This document shows positions 1-8,889 of a DNA stretch of 64,000 bases, piece after piece; position 1 is the stretch's first letter, and the number at the start of each line of letters is the position of its first letter. Made by a program: the position numbers and the translations under genes. The notes under the pieces were generated by a model. It had not been told where the DNA came from, made no database searches, and saw only the letters and a list, made by a program, of their open reading frames with translations. This DNA is from Novosphingobium sp. NDB2Meth1 (GTDB lineage: Bacteria; Pseudomonadota; Alphaproteobacteria; Sphingomonadales; Sphingomonadaceae), in the NCBI RefSeq assembly GCF_900117425.1, contig NZ_FPEH01000019.1:62001-126000 (forward strand). Reading direction: 5' to 3'.

Positions 1-147
1 GAACAGCGCGCGGCCCTTGGGGTGATCAATCAGGTAGGACGGGACAGGCCCGCGCAGATAGTCGCCTTCGTCCCCTTCGACGAAGTAGCCGGGGCGGCAC
101 TGGAACCAGCCGCAATTGAAGGCATAGAGCCGAACATTTTCCGTCAT
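1..147 (-). CDS. N-acyl homoserine lactonase family protein, N-terminal 49 residues (MBL fold, cut by window edge)
   Basis: Only the first 49 codons are in the window; the gene runs off the left edge on the minus strand. The start is the ATG at 145-147. The peptide opens with LYAFNCGWF, followed by a G-rich stretch and VPSYLIDHPKGRALF. That is the usual opening of the AttM/AiiB-like lactonases of the metallo-beta-lactamase superfamily, just before the conserved D-x-G turn. The HxHxDH metal site would lie beyond the edge and cannot be checked. The family hydrolyses lactones, either quorum-sensing acyl-homoserine lactones or other small lactones. In a catabolic block a role in lactone ring opening is also possible, but this is inference. 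Confidence 0.72.
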   Translation of the reverse strand, partial: MTENVRLYAFNCGWFQCRPGYFVEGDEGDYLRGPVPSYLIDHPKGRALF

Positions 148-206
148 GGGGGCGAGTTTAGTGCCAGTCACGCCAATCGCAACGAGCGTTTGGAAAGGAG
201 AGCCAG

Positions 207-1067
207 ATGAATCTCGGTAACAAGCGTGTGGTCATAACAGGTGCCGCTTCCGGCATAGGCAAGGCGTTGGCCGAAGCGCTTGCGGCAGAAGGTGCGCGGC
301 TGATGCTCGCCGACCTGGACGAGAAGCGTGTCGAGGGCCTTGCCGGAGAGCTTGGTGAAGCGACTGGCATTGCGTGCGATGTGAGCGATCACGCGGCAGT
401 GGAAAGACTGGCTGAGACAGCCCATGCCTTACTGGGCGGCGTTGACCTTGTCTTTGCGAATGCGGGAACCATTCTCAACGGACCTCTGATCAATGCCAGT
501 CCGGCTGAGTTTGATTGGCTCATGGGTGTAAATCTGCGCGGAGCGTGGAGTTGCATGACTGTGTTTGCAAAGCTCATGCAGTCGCAGCCGGACGGTGGCC
601 GCATCTGCCTGACCGCGTCGGAACATGCGCTTGGCATGCAGCACACCGGCGCCGGGGTATATACTGCCAGCAAACAGGCCGCGCTGGGGCTCGCCGAAGT
701 GCTCCGAGCCGAGCTTCCGCCAGCTGTTGGCATCAGCGTGTTCTGTCCGGGTCTGGTGGCAACAGGCCTTGCAAATGCAGTGATACCCGGCCACCTGCCG
801 CAGCCCAGGACGCACCAACGTGCGTTTTCCCGCGCTGTTCTGGCCAAGGGCATGAGCGCGGCAGAAGCTGCGCAGGCAGCCATAGCTGGCGTGTGCCGCG
901 GTGACGACCTTATCGTCACGCATCCTAATTCATTTGCCGCTGCCGAACGCCGCTTTGCCGCAATCAGCGAAGCCTTCGCCGCGCAGGCTCCAGTCGGCGA
1001 CGACGCCAATCGATACGATGTCAATCAGATCGTCGCCGACCTGATCACAGCGCAGAAGGATAGCTGA
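207..1067 (+). CDS. SDR family NAD(P)-dependent oxidoreductase
   Basis: This is a 286-residue classical short-chain dehydrogenase. The cofactor motif TGAASGIG is at residues 11-18, an NAG motif follows near residue 86, and the catalytic YxxxK is YTASK with Tyr near 152 and Lys near 156. It should oxidise or reduce a hydroxyl/keto group with NAD(P) in the cytoplasm; the substrate is not evident. A GGAAAGGAG ribosome site lies just before the ATG at 207. The stop codon is one base from the start of the MDR reductase downstream, so the two genes form a tight plus-strand operon. The length is slightly above the 250 usual for the family, because of a C-terminal tail. Confidence 0.88.
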   Translation: MNLGNKRVVITGAASGIGKALAEALAAEGARLMLADLDEKRVEGLAGELGEATGIACDVSDHAAVERLAETAHALLGGVDLVFANAGTILNGPLINASPAEFDWLMGVNLRGAWSCMTVFAKLMQSQPDGGRICLTASEHALGMQHTGAGVYTASKQAALGLAEVLRAELPPAVGISVFCPGLVATGLANAVIPGHLPQPRTHQRAFSRAVLAKGMSAAEAAQAAIAGVCRGDDLIVTHPNSFAAAERRFAAISEAFAAQAPVGDDANRYDVNQIVADLITAQKDS

Positions 1068-1068
1068 C

Positions 1069-2049
1069 ATGCCGCGCGCCGTGATCGCCGACGAACTTGG
1101 CCCACCTTCGGCCTATGACCTTCGCGAGGTATCGTCACGCCCACTGGGACCGGACGAAGTGCGGATCGCGATCCGCGCTGCCGGGATCAGCTATGTCGAC
1201 GTGCTGACCGCTGATGGACGCTATCAGGTCAAGCCCCCACTGCCGTTCATTCCCGGCAGCGAGGCAGCGGGGGTGATCCGCGAGGTCGGCAGCGCGGTCA
1301 GGGGTCTTGCGGTGGGGGACCGCGTTTCTGCGAGCGGCTGGGGCGGCCTGTTTGCCGACGAAGCGGTCCTGCCCGAGCGTACGGTGCGCAGGCTCCCCGA
1401 TGCGATGGACTTTGCCGAAGCGGCGGTGTTCCCGGTCAGCTACGCTACCGCCTGGCACGCGCTGGTCGACCGCGGCCAGCTTCGCGCCGGCGAGACGCTG
1501 CTGGTCCTCGGTGCGGGCGGGGCGACCGGCTATGCCGCCGTCCAGCTCGGCAAGCATCTCGGCGCCCGGGTAATCGCCTCAGCCTCAACCGAGCCAAAGC
1601 GCGCGCTGGCGCTTGCCGGAGGGGCCGATGCTGCCGTTGATGCCCGCGCGGAGGATTGGCGCGAACAGGTGAAGACCGCCAACGGCGGAAAGGGCGTGGA
1701 CGTGGTGTTCGACAGCATCGGCGGCGCGGCGACCGATCCGGCGTTCCGCTCATTGGGTTGGGGCGGTCGGCATCTGGTGATCGGTTTTCCCGCAGGCATC
1801 GCGGCGCTGCGCACCAACCTGCCTCTGCTCAAGGGCTCCAGCCTCGTTGGCGTCGATATCCGTCAGTTTGGCGAGTTCGAGCCGGAGAAGGCCGAAGCGA
1901 ACCGCGCCGAAATCTTCCGGCTGGCCGCCGAGGGTGTGCTGCGCCCGCATATCGCCGCAGCTTATCCGCTCGAGCAGTTCCGCGAAGCGATGACCGCCGC
2001 TGCCGAAGGCGCGCAGGCGGGGCGGATCGTGCTGATGATGGAGATCTAA
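1069..2049 (+). CDS. zinc-free MDR: NADPH:quinone oxidoreductase family protein
   Basis: This 326-residue medium-chain reductase has an N-terminal GroES-like half and a Rossmann half. The glycine-rich motif GAGGATGYAAVQLGK falls near residues 148-162, as in quinone oxidoreductases and enoyl reductases. No zinc-binding Cys/His set is present, so it is of the zeta-crystallin/QOR type, reducing quinones or alpha,beta-unsaturated carbonyls with NADPH. It starts one base after the SDR stop and ends tail-to-tail with the next gene, overlapping it by 4 bases. In this acyl-CoA context an enoyl-thioester or enone reductase role is plausible but unproven. Confidence 0.85.
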   Translation: MPRAVIADELGPPSAYDLREVSSRPLGPDEVRIAIRAAGISYVDVLTADGRYQVKPPLPFIPGSEAAGVIREVGSAVRGLAVGDRVSASGWGGLFADEAVLPERTVRRLPDAMDFAEAAVFPVSYATAWHALVDRGQLRAGETLLVLGAGGATGYAAVQLGKHLGARVIASASTEPKRALALAGGADAAVDARAEDWREQVKTANGGKGVDVVFDSIGGAATDPAFRSLGWGGRHLVIGFPAGIAALRTNLPLLKGSSLVGVDIRQFGEFEPEKAEANRAEIFRLAAEGVLRPHIAAAYPLEQFREAMTAAAEGAQAGRIVLMMEI

Positions 2050-2975
2050 ACCCAGTCCTGTTCGATCGCGGCGAGCCGCGCCCGCCAGCTTTGCTCCGGT
2101 ACCAACTTGGCAAACTCGCGGCGCATCCGCGCGACAAGATTGGCTACCGGCTCAATCGCATCGATTAGTCCCACGCTTTGCCCGGCGCTGAAGATATCGC
2201 GCCATGGGCGGACCCCCTCCGGCATGGGCACGCGGTGCGCGGGGAGGCTATCCGGGTCGAGCCCGGAGGCTTCGACGGAATCGCGGATCCAGTTGGCGGG
2301 AACCCCGTTCATCGCGGCGGAAGTCATGATCCTATCGATCCCGGCGCCCGCGATCATCTCGCGGTGGGCCTGAACCACTCCGCTTTCCGGCGTGGCGATA
2401 AAGCGCGTGCCCATGCAGGCGAGATCGCCTCCCAGCGCGAGGACGGCAGCCATACCCCGGACATCGGCAATCCCCCCGCCCACAATCAGCAAACCGTCCC
2501 AGATCCGTCGCACGACAGGCACGAAGGCAAGCGGCGTGATGAACCCGGTATGTCCGCCAGCCCCGGCACAGGTGAGCATCAACCCATCGACCCCGGCCTC
2601 GATCGACTTTTCGGCATGGCGCAGCGTGGTCACGTCCTGGATCACGCGTCCGCCCCAAGCGTGGACACGTTCGACCAGAGCTGTGGGGTTCCCGACGCTC
2701 GAAAGCACCAGCGCGGCGCGGTGGCGCTCCAGCAGCGCCAGGCGCGCTTCGCCGTCAGCATCATTGGCAATGCGCGCGGGCAGATTGACAAGCGCCGGTG
2801 CACCCTGCGTCTGCGCCAGCGTTTCAAGATAGCACTCGAACTCGCTGACCGGGGTCGCCGCCCCGCCCTGCCAGCCCGCCACGACCCCCGCCTTGCTACA
2901 GGCCGCTGCCAGAGCGACCGAGGAGGCAAAGCTCATCGGCGCGCAAACGAGCGGCAGCGCGAGCCGCTCGAACAT
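2046..2975 (-). CDS. nitronate monooxygenase / 2-nitropropane dioxygenase-like flavoprotein
   Basis: This 309-residue TIM-barrel FMN protein of the NPD family starts MFERLALPLVCAPMSF. The phosphate-binding segment CAGAGGHTG near residue 175 matches the family pattern (AGGHRG in nitronate monooxygenases). The frame is open further upstream, but the ATG at 2973-2975 is chosen because it overlaps the ligase stop codon by one base (TGATG), giving translational coupling, and because the conserved fold begins there. It is the last gene of the minus-strand operon 7024-2046. NPD-like proteins are frequent in steroid and isoprenoid clusters, where many have no proven nitronate activity; the true substrate is unknown. 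Confidence 0.82.
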   Translation of the reverse strand: MFERLALPLVCAPMSFASSVALAAACSKAGVVAGWQGGAATPVSEFECYLETLAQTQGAPALVNLPARIANDADGEARLALLERHRAALVLSSVGNPTALVERVHAWGGRVIQDVTTLRHAEKSIEAGVDGLMLTCAGAGGHTGFITPLAFVPVVRRIWDGLLIVGGGIADVRGMAAVLALGGDLACMGTRFIATPESGVVQAHREMIAGAGIDRIMTSAAMNGVPANWIRDSVEASGLDPDSLPAHRVPMPEGVRPWRDIFSAGQSVGLIDAIEPVANLVARMRREFAKLVPEQSWRARLAAIEQDWV

Positions 2976-4471
2976 CACGCCGCGAGCAGCTTCTTGACTT
3001 CGCGGCGCAGCAACTTGCCCATCTCGTTGTAGGGCAGGCTCGGGAAGAAGCGCACCACTTCGGGCACCCGGCTCGAACGCAGCCGCGCGCGGACCATGCT
3101 CCGGATCTCGTCCGCATCCGGCTGCGCAAAGCCGCCGCGCACCACCACGGCGACGCCAACTGCCTCGCCCCATTCGAGGCTGGGCACTGCAACAGCCGCA
3201 ATATCGGCGATTGCGGGATGGGTAAGCAGCAGATCCTCGATCTCGCCGGGGGAAATGTTCTCTCCCCCGCGCACGATCACATCGTCCGCGCGCCCGGCGA
3301 GGAACAGATAGCCGTCCTCGTCGAGGTAGCCGGCATCACGGGTCGGGAACCAGCCCTCGGCATCGAGCGCGCTCTTTTCCTTGTACCGGCCCGAAACCTG
3401 ATCGCCGCGCACGTAAATCTCGCCCGGTTGTCCGGCGGGCAGGACCTCGCCGTCCTCGCCGCGAATCTCAAGCTCGATCGTCGGCAGCGGAATGCCGACC
3501 GAGGCGAGCCGGGCGCGCACCTTGGGATCGGCCGAGCGATGCGCTGCGCGATGCTCCTCGGGACCAAGCAGCGCGATGGTCGAGCTTGTCTCGGTCAGGC
3601 CATAGGCATTGGTGAAAGCAGTCTCGGGAAACAGATCGAGCGCGCGGTGGATCAGTTCGAGCGGCATCTTGCCTCCGCCATAGGCGATGGCCTTCAGCGA
3701 GCCGATATCGGCGCGCACGCCCTTGTCCAGCGCCTGGATGATTCGCCCGAGCATGGTCGGCACGACAAAGGCATTGGTGACCTTCTCGGCCTCAACCAGC
3801 TTAAGCCAGTCCTCGGGCGCGAAGGCAGGCAGGAGCACGACCTTGCGCTGGGCGTAGATCGAGGAGACCAGCGCAGCTATCCCGGCGATATGGTAGGGCG
3901 GCACCGAAACAAGCGTCGCTTCGCTTTCCTCCGCCGAGCCGAACTCGACCGTGCCGAGAATGTACGAAACGAGGTTGGAATGCGCGAGGATGGCGGCCTT
4001 GGGCGCGGCGGTCGTGCCGCTGGTGAAGAGCTGGATGCAGACACCCTCGCCCGGATCGCATTCAGCCTGTTCGTCCACCACGGCTTCGAGTGCAGCGAGC
4101 GTGAACTCGCTCCGCGGATAGACGATGTGTCCGGCATCGCCCGATAGCTGCTGCACACGCCGGGCATCGCCGACAATGAGCGCAGGCGCCACGCGGCCAA
4201 GCAGCGCGGCGAGATCGGCATCGGCCAGCCGGTAGTTGAGCGGGCAATAGGGCACTCCGGCCAGCGCTGCGCCGAACAGCGCGATCACCGCGGCCTCGCT
4301 CGATTCGTCGAGCAGCGCGACATGGCTGGCCCCGCTCGCGCGGATCAAGGCACAGGCCCCGCGCGCGGCGGCGTCAAGCTCGCCATAGGACCAGTGCTTT
4401 CCGTCGCAGACAAGGCCGATGCGGTCGGGGTCGGCCTGAGCCGCCATTTCCAGGAAAAGGGCAATGTTCAT
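2975..4471 (-). CDS. AMP-dependent acyl-CoA synthetase (class I adenylate-forming)
   Basis: This 498-residue ligase carries the full adenylation signature. The P-loop LFTSGTTAAPKAA is at residues 148-160, followed by the A5 motif NAYGLTETSS, the hinge GRADDVIVRGGENISPGEIE and the C-terminal MGKLLRR region with the catalytic lysine. It converts a carboxylic acid, ATP and CoA into acyl-CoA, AMP and PPi in the cytoplasm. It lies in an operon with two acyl-CoA dehydrogenases upstream and the NMO-like gene downstream (one-base overlap). Together these suggest activation and first oxidation of one substrate class. The specificity cannot be read from the sequence. Confidence 0.9.
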   Translation of the reverse strand: MNIALFLEMAAQADPDRIGLVCDGKHWSYGELDAAARGACALIRASGASHVALLDESSEAAVIALFGAALAGVPYCPLNYRLADADLAALLGRVAPALIVGDARRVQQLSGDAGHIVYPRSEFTLAALEAVVDEQAECDPGEGVCIQLFTSGTTAAPKAAILAHSNLVSYILGTVEFGSAEESEATLVSVPPYHIAGIAALVSSIYAQRKVVLLPAFAPEDWLKLVEAEKVTNAFVVPTMLGRIIQALDKGVRADIGSLKAIAYGGGKMPLELIHRALDLFPETAFTNAYGLTETSSTIALLGPEEHRAAHRSADPKVRARLASVGIPLPTIELEIRGEDGEVLPAGQPGEIYVRGDQVSGRYKEKSALDAEGWFPTRDAGYLDEDGYLFLAGRADDVIVRGGENISPGEIEDLLLTHPAIADIAAVAVPSLEWGEAVGVAVVVRGGFAQPDADEIRSMVRARLRSSRVPEVVRFFPSLPYNEMGKLLRREVKKLLAA

Positions 4472-4488
4472 GGGCCGGGCAGGTCCGT

Positions 4489-4776
4489 TCAGTCCGAGGC
4501 CGGAAGAGGCTTGGCTTCCTTGAGCTGCAGCGCCGCGCCATCGAGCGCGAGCGTGCCTTTGCCCGGCTTGACGCAGAGCAGCTCGACCGTACCGGCAGCG
4601 TCAACATAGCGCTTGCCCATGACGGTGCCGCCAGCCTGCGCGGGATCGATTTCTCCGCGCTCTCCGGCACCATCGCCCAGCGGCGCGCCGCCGCAGGTGA
4701 GCACCCCGCTGCCATAGCGGATCACCACCACTTCACTGTCACAGACCGTGCTTTTCAGACGCGAACCCGGCTTCAT
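4489..4776 (-). CDS. conserved small protein of unknown function (95 aa)
   Basis: A 95-residue soluble protein with no signal peptide or membrane segment, starting MKPGSRLKS. It has two cysteines in an N-terminal block (VCDSEVVVIR...LTCGGAPL) and a third near the middle (LLCVKPG). The ATG at 4774-4776 is chosen because a GGAAGGGAG site lies about 10 bases upstream and because the frame above it would run into the acyl-CoA dehydrogenase. It sits 28 bases after the dehydrogenase and 17 bases before the ligase, all codirectional. I do not recognise a family with a known activity. The paired cysteines and operon position suggest a small accessory or metal-binding protein, but that is only a guess. 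Confidence 0.65.
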   Translation of the reverse strand: MKPGSRLKSTVCDSEVVVIRYGSGVLTCGGAPLGDGAGERGEIDPAQAGGTVMGKRYVDAAGTVELLCVKPGKGTLALDGAALQLKEAKPLPASD

Positions 4777-4804
4777 GGCCCGTTGCTCCCTTCCTCTGTT
4801 TTCT

Positions 4805-5812
4805 CTACCAACCCGCCAGCTGTGCGGCGCGGGCGCGATGCTGCGCCGGACTGCCAAGCCAGGCCCGGTTGTGCACCGAGCGGCGGAACCAATAGTTGAG
4901 CCCATATTCCCAAGTATAGCCAATGCCGCCATGCGCCGCGATGGCGGCGCGGGTGGTGCGGGTATAGACCTCACATAAATGCGCCTTGGCCATCGCCGCC
5001 GCGCGGGTCGCGTCGGGCAATCCGGCGTCCCACCCATAGGCGGCGTACCACACTTGCGCGCGCGCGGGCTCGACATCGAGCATCATGTGCGCGAGCTGGT
5101 GCTTGAGGCCCTGAAACCGGCCGATCGGCTGGCCGAACTGTTCGCGCGTCTTGGCATATTCGACCGAAAGATCGGTGCAATGCTGCGCGCCGCCCAGCGC
5201 GTCGGCGGCAATGAGCACCAGAGCCGCATCGCGGATGCGCTGGACCATCGGATCGCCCGCAACAAAAAGCGGATAGGTCTTGGCCGATCCGAACGTGACG
5301 CGCGAGACCGGGCGGCTGCGGTCAGTGGCGCTGACTGCTTCGATTTCCACCCCCTCGCCCGCAGCGATCAGGCAGAGCCCGCCGGCACCGTCGTCCGCCA
5401 GAAACAGCTGCGCGGTGCGGGCGCACTGGACGAGATTGCTGTCGAGCGCGATTGTCGCGACGGTCTCGCCGCTGGCAATGCCTGGCAGCAGCGCGCGGGT
5501 GGCAGCATCTTGGCACTGCGCCACAGCAAGCGCGGCGACGATCTGTCCGATCAGCGGCCCGGGCGCAGCCGCCTCACCCGCCACTTCGCAGACAAGCGCA
5601 GCGTCAAGCAGGCCAAGCCCGGCGCCGCCTTCCGCTTCGGGCAGCGCCAGAGCGCCGATGCCCAGCGCCATCAGCGCCTGCCAGCTTTCAGCATCAAAAT
5701 CGGCTTCGCCATCGGCAAAGGCATGGAGCCGCTCCATGCCCCAGCATTCGCCGAGCGTGCCCCGCACGGCATCCTGAATCGCGACCTGTTCGGCTGTCAA
5801 ATGAAAATGCAT
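4805..5812 (-). CDS. acyl-CoA dehydrogenase family protein (short partner subunit)
   Basis: This 335-residue member is short for the family (usually 370-400). It keeps the C-terminal landmarks YAKTREQFGQPIGRFQGLKH, where FAD and the subunit interface are formed, and HGGIGYTWEY. It starts 3 bases after the stop of the 402-residue acyl-CoA dehydrogenase upstream. Adjacent long/short dehydrogenase pairs are known in actinobacterial steroid side-chain degradation to form alpha2beta2 heterotetramers with one complete active site per pair. I infer the same here. The reaction is alpha,beta-desaturation of an acyl-CoA, with electrons passed to ETF. Confidence 0.87.
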   Translation of the reverse strand: MHFHLTAEQVAIQDAVRGTLGECWGMERLHAFADGEADFDAESWQALMALGIGALALPEAEGGAGLGLLDAALVCEVAGEAAAPGPLIGQIVAALAVAQCQDAATRALLPGIASGETVATIALDSNLVQCARTAQLFLADDGAGGLCLIAAGEGVEIEAVSATDRSRPVSRVTFGSAKTYPLFVAGDPMVQRIRDAALVLIAADALGGAQHCTDLSVEYAKTREQFGQPIGRFQGLKHQLAHMMLDVEPARAQVWYAAYGWDAGLPDATRAAAMAKAHLCEVYTRTTRAAIAAHGGIGYTWEYGLNYWFRRSVHNRAWLGSPAQHRARAAQLAGW

Positions 5813-5815
5813 GGC

Positions 5816-7024
5816 TTACTTCTCCGCGCTCATCGCGAGATCACGCGGCAGGCCGAGCCCGCGTTCGCCGATGATATTGCGCTGGATATTGCTGGCGCCG
5901 CCCGCAATCGAATTGCCGAGGCTGCCCATGATCTGATCGAGCCATTTGTTGGGGCCGCGAGGGCCGCGCGGGCCCCGACCGCCTGCCCCCAGCGGCTCGG
6001 TCATGCCTTCCTCGCCAATCAGATCCTGCGCGAGGAGAGCGATATCGTGGCCGATTTCTGTGAGCAGCAACTTCATCAGCAGCGGCACCGCACCCGGATC
6101 CTCGCCCGCTGCGGCGCACGAGAACAGGCGGAAGCTGGTATAGCGGTGCGAGAGCACGCGGCCCTCGATCTCGGCCAGCCGGTCGCGCACCAGGGGATCG
6201 CCGATCCGGCCCATTTCCTGCGCCAGTTCGACGAGCTTGCGGAACTGGCTGCCCAGCCCATCGGCGCTGCCGATGCTCGCGCGCTCGTGCTTGAGCGTCG
6301 TGCGGCTGACATACCAGCCTTGGCCGCGCTCACCCACCTGCCACGAGACCGGTGCTTCGGCATTGTCGAAGAAGAACTCGCAGAAGGTGTGGCTGCCCTG
6401 CTCTCCTGTCATCTGCCGGATCGGGCGGCGGGTCACGCCCGGCTGGTTCAGGTCCATGAGCAGGTAAGTGATGCCATCGTGCTTGGGCGCATCGGGTTCG
6501 GTGCGCACCAGCATGAACATGTGCGTTGCTTGCATGCCCTGGCTGGTCCAGATCTTCTGCCCATTGACGATCCATTTGCTGCCGTCGGCGGAGAGTTCGG
6601 CCTTGGTCCGGACCGAGGCAAGATCGCTGCCCGAGCCGGGTTCGGAATAGCCCTGCCCCCAGATGTAATCGCCCTCGATGGTGGGTCGGATGAACAGTTC
6701 GCGTTGCTCTTCGGTGCCCTTTTCGAGCAAGGTCGGCACGGTCATGTTGACGCCGTTGCCGCCCACTTCCATCGGCGCGCGAGCCCGGCCGAATTCCTCG
6801 CGGATCACCTGCGCGCGGATCACGTCAACCGGCTGCTCCGAACCGCCATAGCGTTTGGGCACCGAGCGGTAGAGATAGCCCTGCTCGATCGCCGCGCGGC
6901 GGAATGCGCGGATATGATCCTTGAGCTCGGCCCCGCGCAATTCACCCGGCTGCCAGGCCGCCTTGATGAAGCCGCGGACCTCCTTGCGGAACGCCTCCGC
7001 CGCTTCGCCATAGCTCAGGTCCAT
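5816..7024 (-). CDS. acyl-CoA dehydrogenase family protein (long partner subunit)
   Basis: A 402-residue acyl-CoA dehydrogenase with the three usual domains, including YIWGQGYSEPGSGSDLAS (FAD and substrate contact), KIWTSQGMQATHMF and the C-terminal GGASNIQRNIIGERGLGLPR. Many relatives read GG-S-S-E-I-Q-R at the last site; here Asn replaces Glu. The ATG at 7022-7024 is preferred over the in-frame TTG six bases upstream because a GGGAGAG site is then 8 bases away instead of 2. This is the first gene of the minus operon and is read away from the shared operator at 7076-7091. It probably forms a heteromer with the following gene. Confidence 0.9.
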   Translation of the reverse strand: MDLSYGEAAEAFRKEVRGFIKAAWQPGELRGAELKDHIRAFRRAAIEQGYLYRSVPKRYGGSEQPVDVIRAQVIREEFGRARAPMEVGGNGVNMTVPTLLEKGTEEQRELFIRPTIEGDYIWGQGYSEPGSGSDLASVRTKAELSADGSKWIVNGQKIWTSQGMQATHMFMLVRTEPDAPKHDGITYLLMDLNQPGVTRRPIRQMTGEQGSHTFCEFFFDNAEAPVSWQVGERGQGWYVSRTTLKHERASIGSADGLGSQFRKLVELAQEMGRIGDPLVRDRLAEIEGRVLSHRYTSFRLFSCAAAGEDPGAVPLLMKLLLTEIGHDIALLAQDLIGEEGMTEPLGAGGRGPRGPRGPNKWLDQIMGSLGNSIAGGASNIQRNIIGERGLGLPRDLAMSAEK

Positions 7025-7075
7025 TGACAAAACTCTCCCGTTACGGTGCTTGATTGACCGCGCATCCTATGCCTT

Positions 7076-7091
7076 ACTTATATCACTAGGT
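7076..7091. promoter_or_regulatory. operator A, copy 1 (divergent ACAD operon / thioesterase)
   Basis: The site reads ACTTATATCACTAGGT. It matches two other sites (10998-11013 and 17255-17270) at 13 or more of 16 positions. The first 12 bases are a near-perfect palindrome of the AGTTATATAACT type, followed by the invariant AGGT. It lies between divergently read genes and would control both. This fits a TetR-type dimeric repressor operator. Confidence 0.7.
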
Positions 7092-7096
7092 CAAAT

Positions 7097-7924
7097 ATGT
7101 CGACAGAGGAGCACGCGCGTTTGAACGAAGCTGAAACTCGGCCCTGGCCTCCGTTCTACTACGAGCGGGATGGCAAAAACTTTCGGCCCTCCGGTCTCAC
7201 CCGCAGCCCCTGGGATGGCCGCGCGATTGCCGGCGGGCCGGTGAGCGCATTGCTGGCCTGCGGGGCGGAAGATGCGCAGCTTGACGATCATTTCGAGATT
7301 GCCCGCTTCCAGGTCGATATCTTCGGCAAGGTGCCTCATCAGCCGCTCACCATGGCCACCGAACTGCTGCGTGACGGGCGTCAGAGCAAGCTCCACCGCG
7401 TGACCATGCTGGCGGACGATCGTCCGGTAGCGCAGGCGCACGTGCTGCGGGTGCGGCGGATGGAGACCCCCGTGTTTCCTGTTCCGCACGACTATCCCAT
7501 CCCGGCCAGCGTACCCGAGATCGAAAGCCCGCGCGCAATGCGCATGGCCGGGGCCATCCGCCTCAAGCGCGTGCTGGGCGGTCCGGGCGAGCCCGGTCGC
7601 GGCATTTCCTGGCTGGCAATGGACGGCGAAGTCATCAGAGGCGCCACCCCGTCGCAATTCGTAAAGGCGTGCCTCTTTGCGGATTTCGGCAACGGGTTCG
7701 GATCGGCAACGGCTGCGGAAGATTGGTCGTTCGCCAATCTTGACATCACAGTCCAGTTCTTGCGCATGCCGGTCGGCGAATGGTTCCTGCTCGATGCAGA
7801 AACCCACATGGCCGGCAATGGCCATGGCACCGCTCGCAACGTTTTTGCAGACGAACAAGGGGTCTACGCGCGCGGTTTTCAGACTATCTTCGTGGCCCCT
7901 GGATATCGGCCGGACGGCAACTAA
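7097..7924 (+). CDS. acyl-CoA thioesterase family protein (double hotdog)
   Basis: A 275-residue TesB-like double-hotdog protein. The N-terminal half shows WDGRAIAGGPVSALLACGAE and the core continues with DIFGKVPHQPLTMATELLRDG. The C-terminal hotdog includes TVQFLRMPVGEWFLLDAETHM. The family hydrolyses acyl-CoA to free acid and CoA, often to release CoA from dead-end intermediates. The ATG at 7097 begins only 5 bases after operator A. A TTG at 7121 with an AGAGGAG site 9 bases upstream is a serious alternative start, and would leave a 29-base leader after the operator. The gene is read alone, divergent from the dehydrogenase operon. Confidence 0.82.
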   Translation: MSTEEHARLNEAETRPWPPFYYERDGKNFRPSGLTRSPWDGRAIAGGPVSALLACGAEDAQLDDHFEIARFQVDIFGKVPHQPLTMATELLRDGRQSKLHRVTMLADDRPVAQAHVLRVRRMETPVFPVPHDYPIPASVPEIESPRAMRMAGAIRLKRVLGGPGEPGRGISWLAMDGEVIRGATPSQFVKACLFADFGNGFGSATAAEDWSFANLDITVQFLRMPVGEWFLLDAETHMAGNGHGTARNVFADEQGVYARGFQTIFVAPGYRPDGN

Positions 7925-7947
7925 GAGGCCATGCGCTGAAGCGTGCT

Positions 7948-8889
7948 TCAATGTCCCGCCTGATCGCGCACCCAGCGGTCGATCCGCTCGTACATCTCCA
8001 GCCGCGTCTCGGCGAAGTTCTGGCAGTGGCCCGAGCGCGGCAGGATGTGCAGCGTGATGTCACGGCTGCTACGGTAGTAGCCAGGTTCGGCATGGGGATC
8101 GGGCGAGACGTCGCGCTCGCCCAGATTGATGTAGAGCGGAACGTCGATGCGCGCAGCATCCTCTCGCACGATGCCCATCAACACCGACTGCGCACTGAGC
8201 ACGTAGGGGACCTCGACCAGCAAGCTATCATCAACCGCAATCACGTCATCGGGCACGTCATCCCAGTGGAAGGTCGAATGCAGGCGCGATCGGTCGTGGA
8301 GGATGTAGTCAGGCATCGCGAAATCAAGCGGCCCGCGATCGGCCGGAATCGTCTGGCCGTCGACGTGCAAGTGAACTCCGCAAGCCGTATAGCCAAGGAT
8401 CAGGCAGAGATCGTAGGTGCGGTGGGCGGCCTGCTGGGTAATGGTCTGGAAAGCCCCCATGGAATGACCGCCGCCGACCTTGACCATCCGCTCAAGCGGG
8501 GGAACGGCGGGACTGATCGTGCCCGCAGCAAGACGCGCGTAGATTTCGGTCATGGCCGCATGGTTCGCTGCCGCGGCGATATGCCGGGTCACGAGCATCT
8601 GATTGCTCGCCCGGTCGCTGGCTCCGATCCCGAGATGGTCGGGCAGCACAACGATATGCCCGCGCTGGCGCAGGTATTCGGCAAGCGAATATCCGGTTCG
8701 CCCGGGCACCTCGAAATGAAAGTAGCGCCGGTCGTACGTTCCCCCGTTCAGCAACGAAATGACCGTGGGCCGGTCCGGCATCGCATCGGGCAGGAACACC
8801 CATGTGCTGATGAGGAGCGGCTTTCCCGCACTGACCTCCGGCGGCAAAGCACCGCTGACATCGACAAAGATCTCGAGCGGTTCAGCCAC
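7948..8889 (-). CDS. alpha/beta hydrolase
   Basis: A 313-residue alpha/beta hydrolase without a signal peptide. The nucleophile elbow is GGGHSMGAF (GxSxG) near residue 143. The acid is likely the Asp of GERDVSP, and the histidine is in SGHCQNFA near the C-terminus. It is the last of three minus-strand genes behind the MaoC-like dehydratase, and its start overlaps the end of the hydratase gene by 8 bases. It may hydrolyse an ester, a lactone or a C-C bond of a beta-diketone. In a pathway producing Baeyer-Villiger lactones a lactonase role is attractive, but the sequence does not decide it. Confidence 0.83.
   Translation of the reverse strand: MAEPLEIFVDVSGALPPEVSAGKPLLISTWVFLPDAMPDRPTVISLLNGGTYDRRYFHFEVPGRTGYSLAEYLRQRGHIVVLPDHLGIGASDRASNQMLVTRHIAAAANHAAMTEIYARLAAGTISPAVPPLERMVKVGGGHSMGAFQTITQQAAHRTYDLCLILGYTACGVHLHVDGQTIPADRGPLDFAMPDYILHDRSRLHSTFHWDDVPDDVIAVDDSLLVEVPYVLSAQSVLMGIVREDAARIDVPLYINLGERDVSPDPHAEPGYYRSSRDITLHILPRSGHCQNFAETRLEMYERIDRWVRDQAGH

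Noticed and set aside
4979..7027. A 682-codon open frame on the plus strand opposite the acyl-CoA dehydrogenase genes
   Set aside because: It is an antisense shadow of two clear dehydrogenase genes in GC-rich DNA; its product is rich in Arg, Ala and His and resembles no family.
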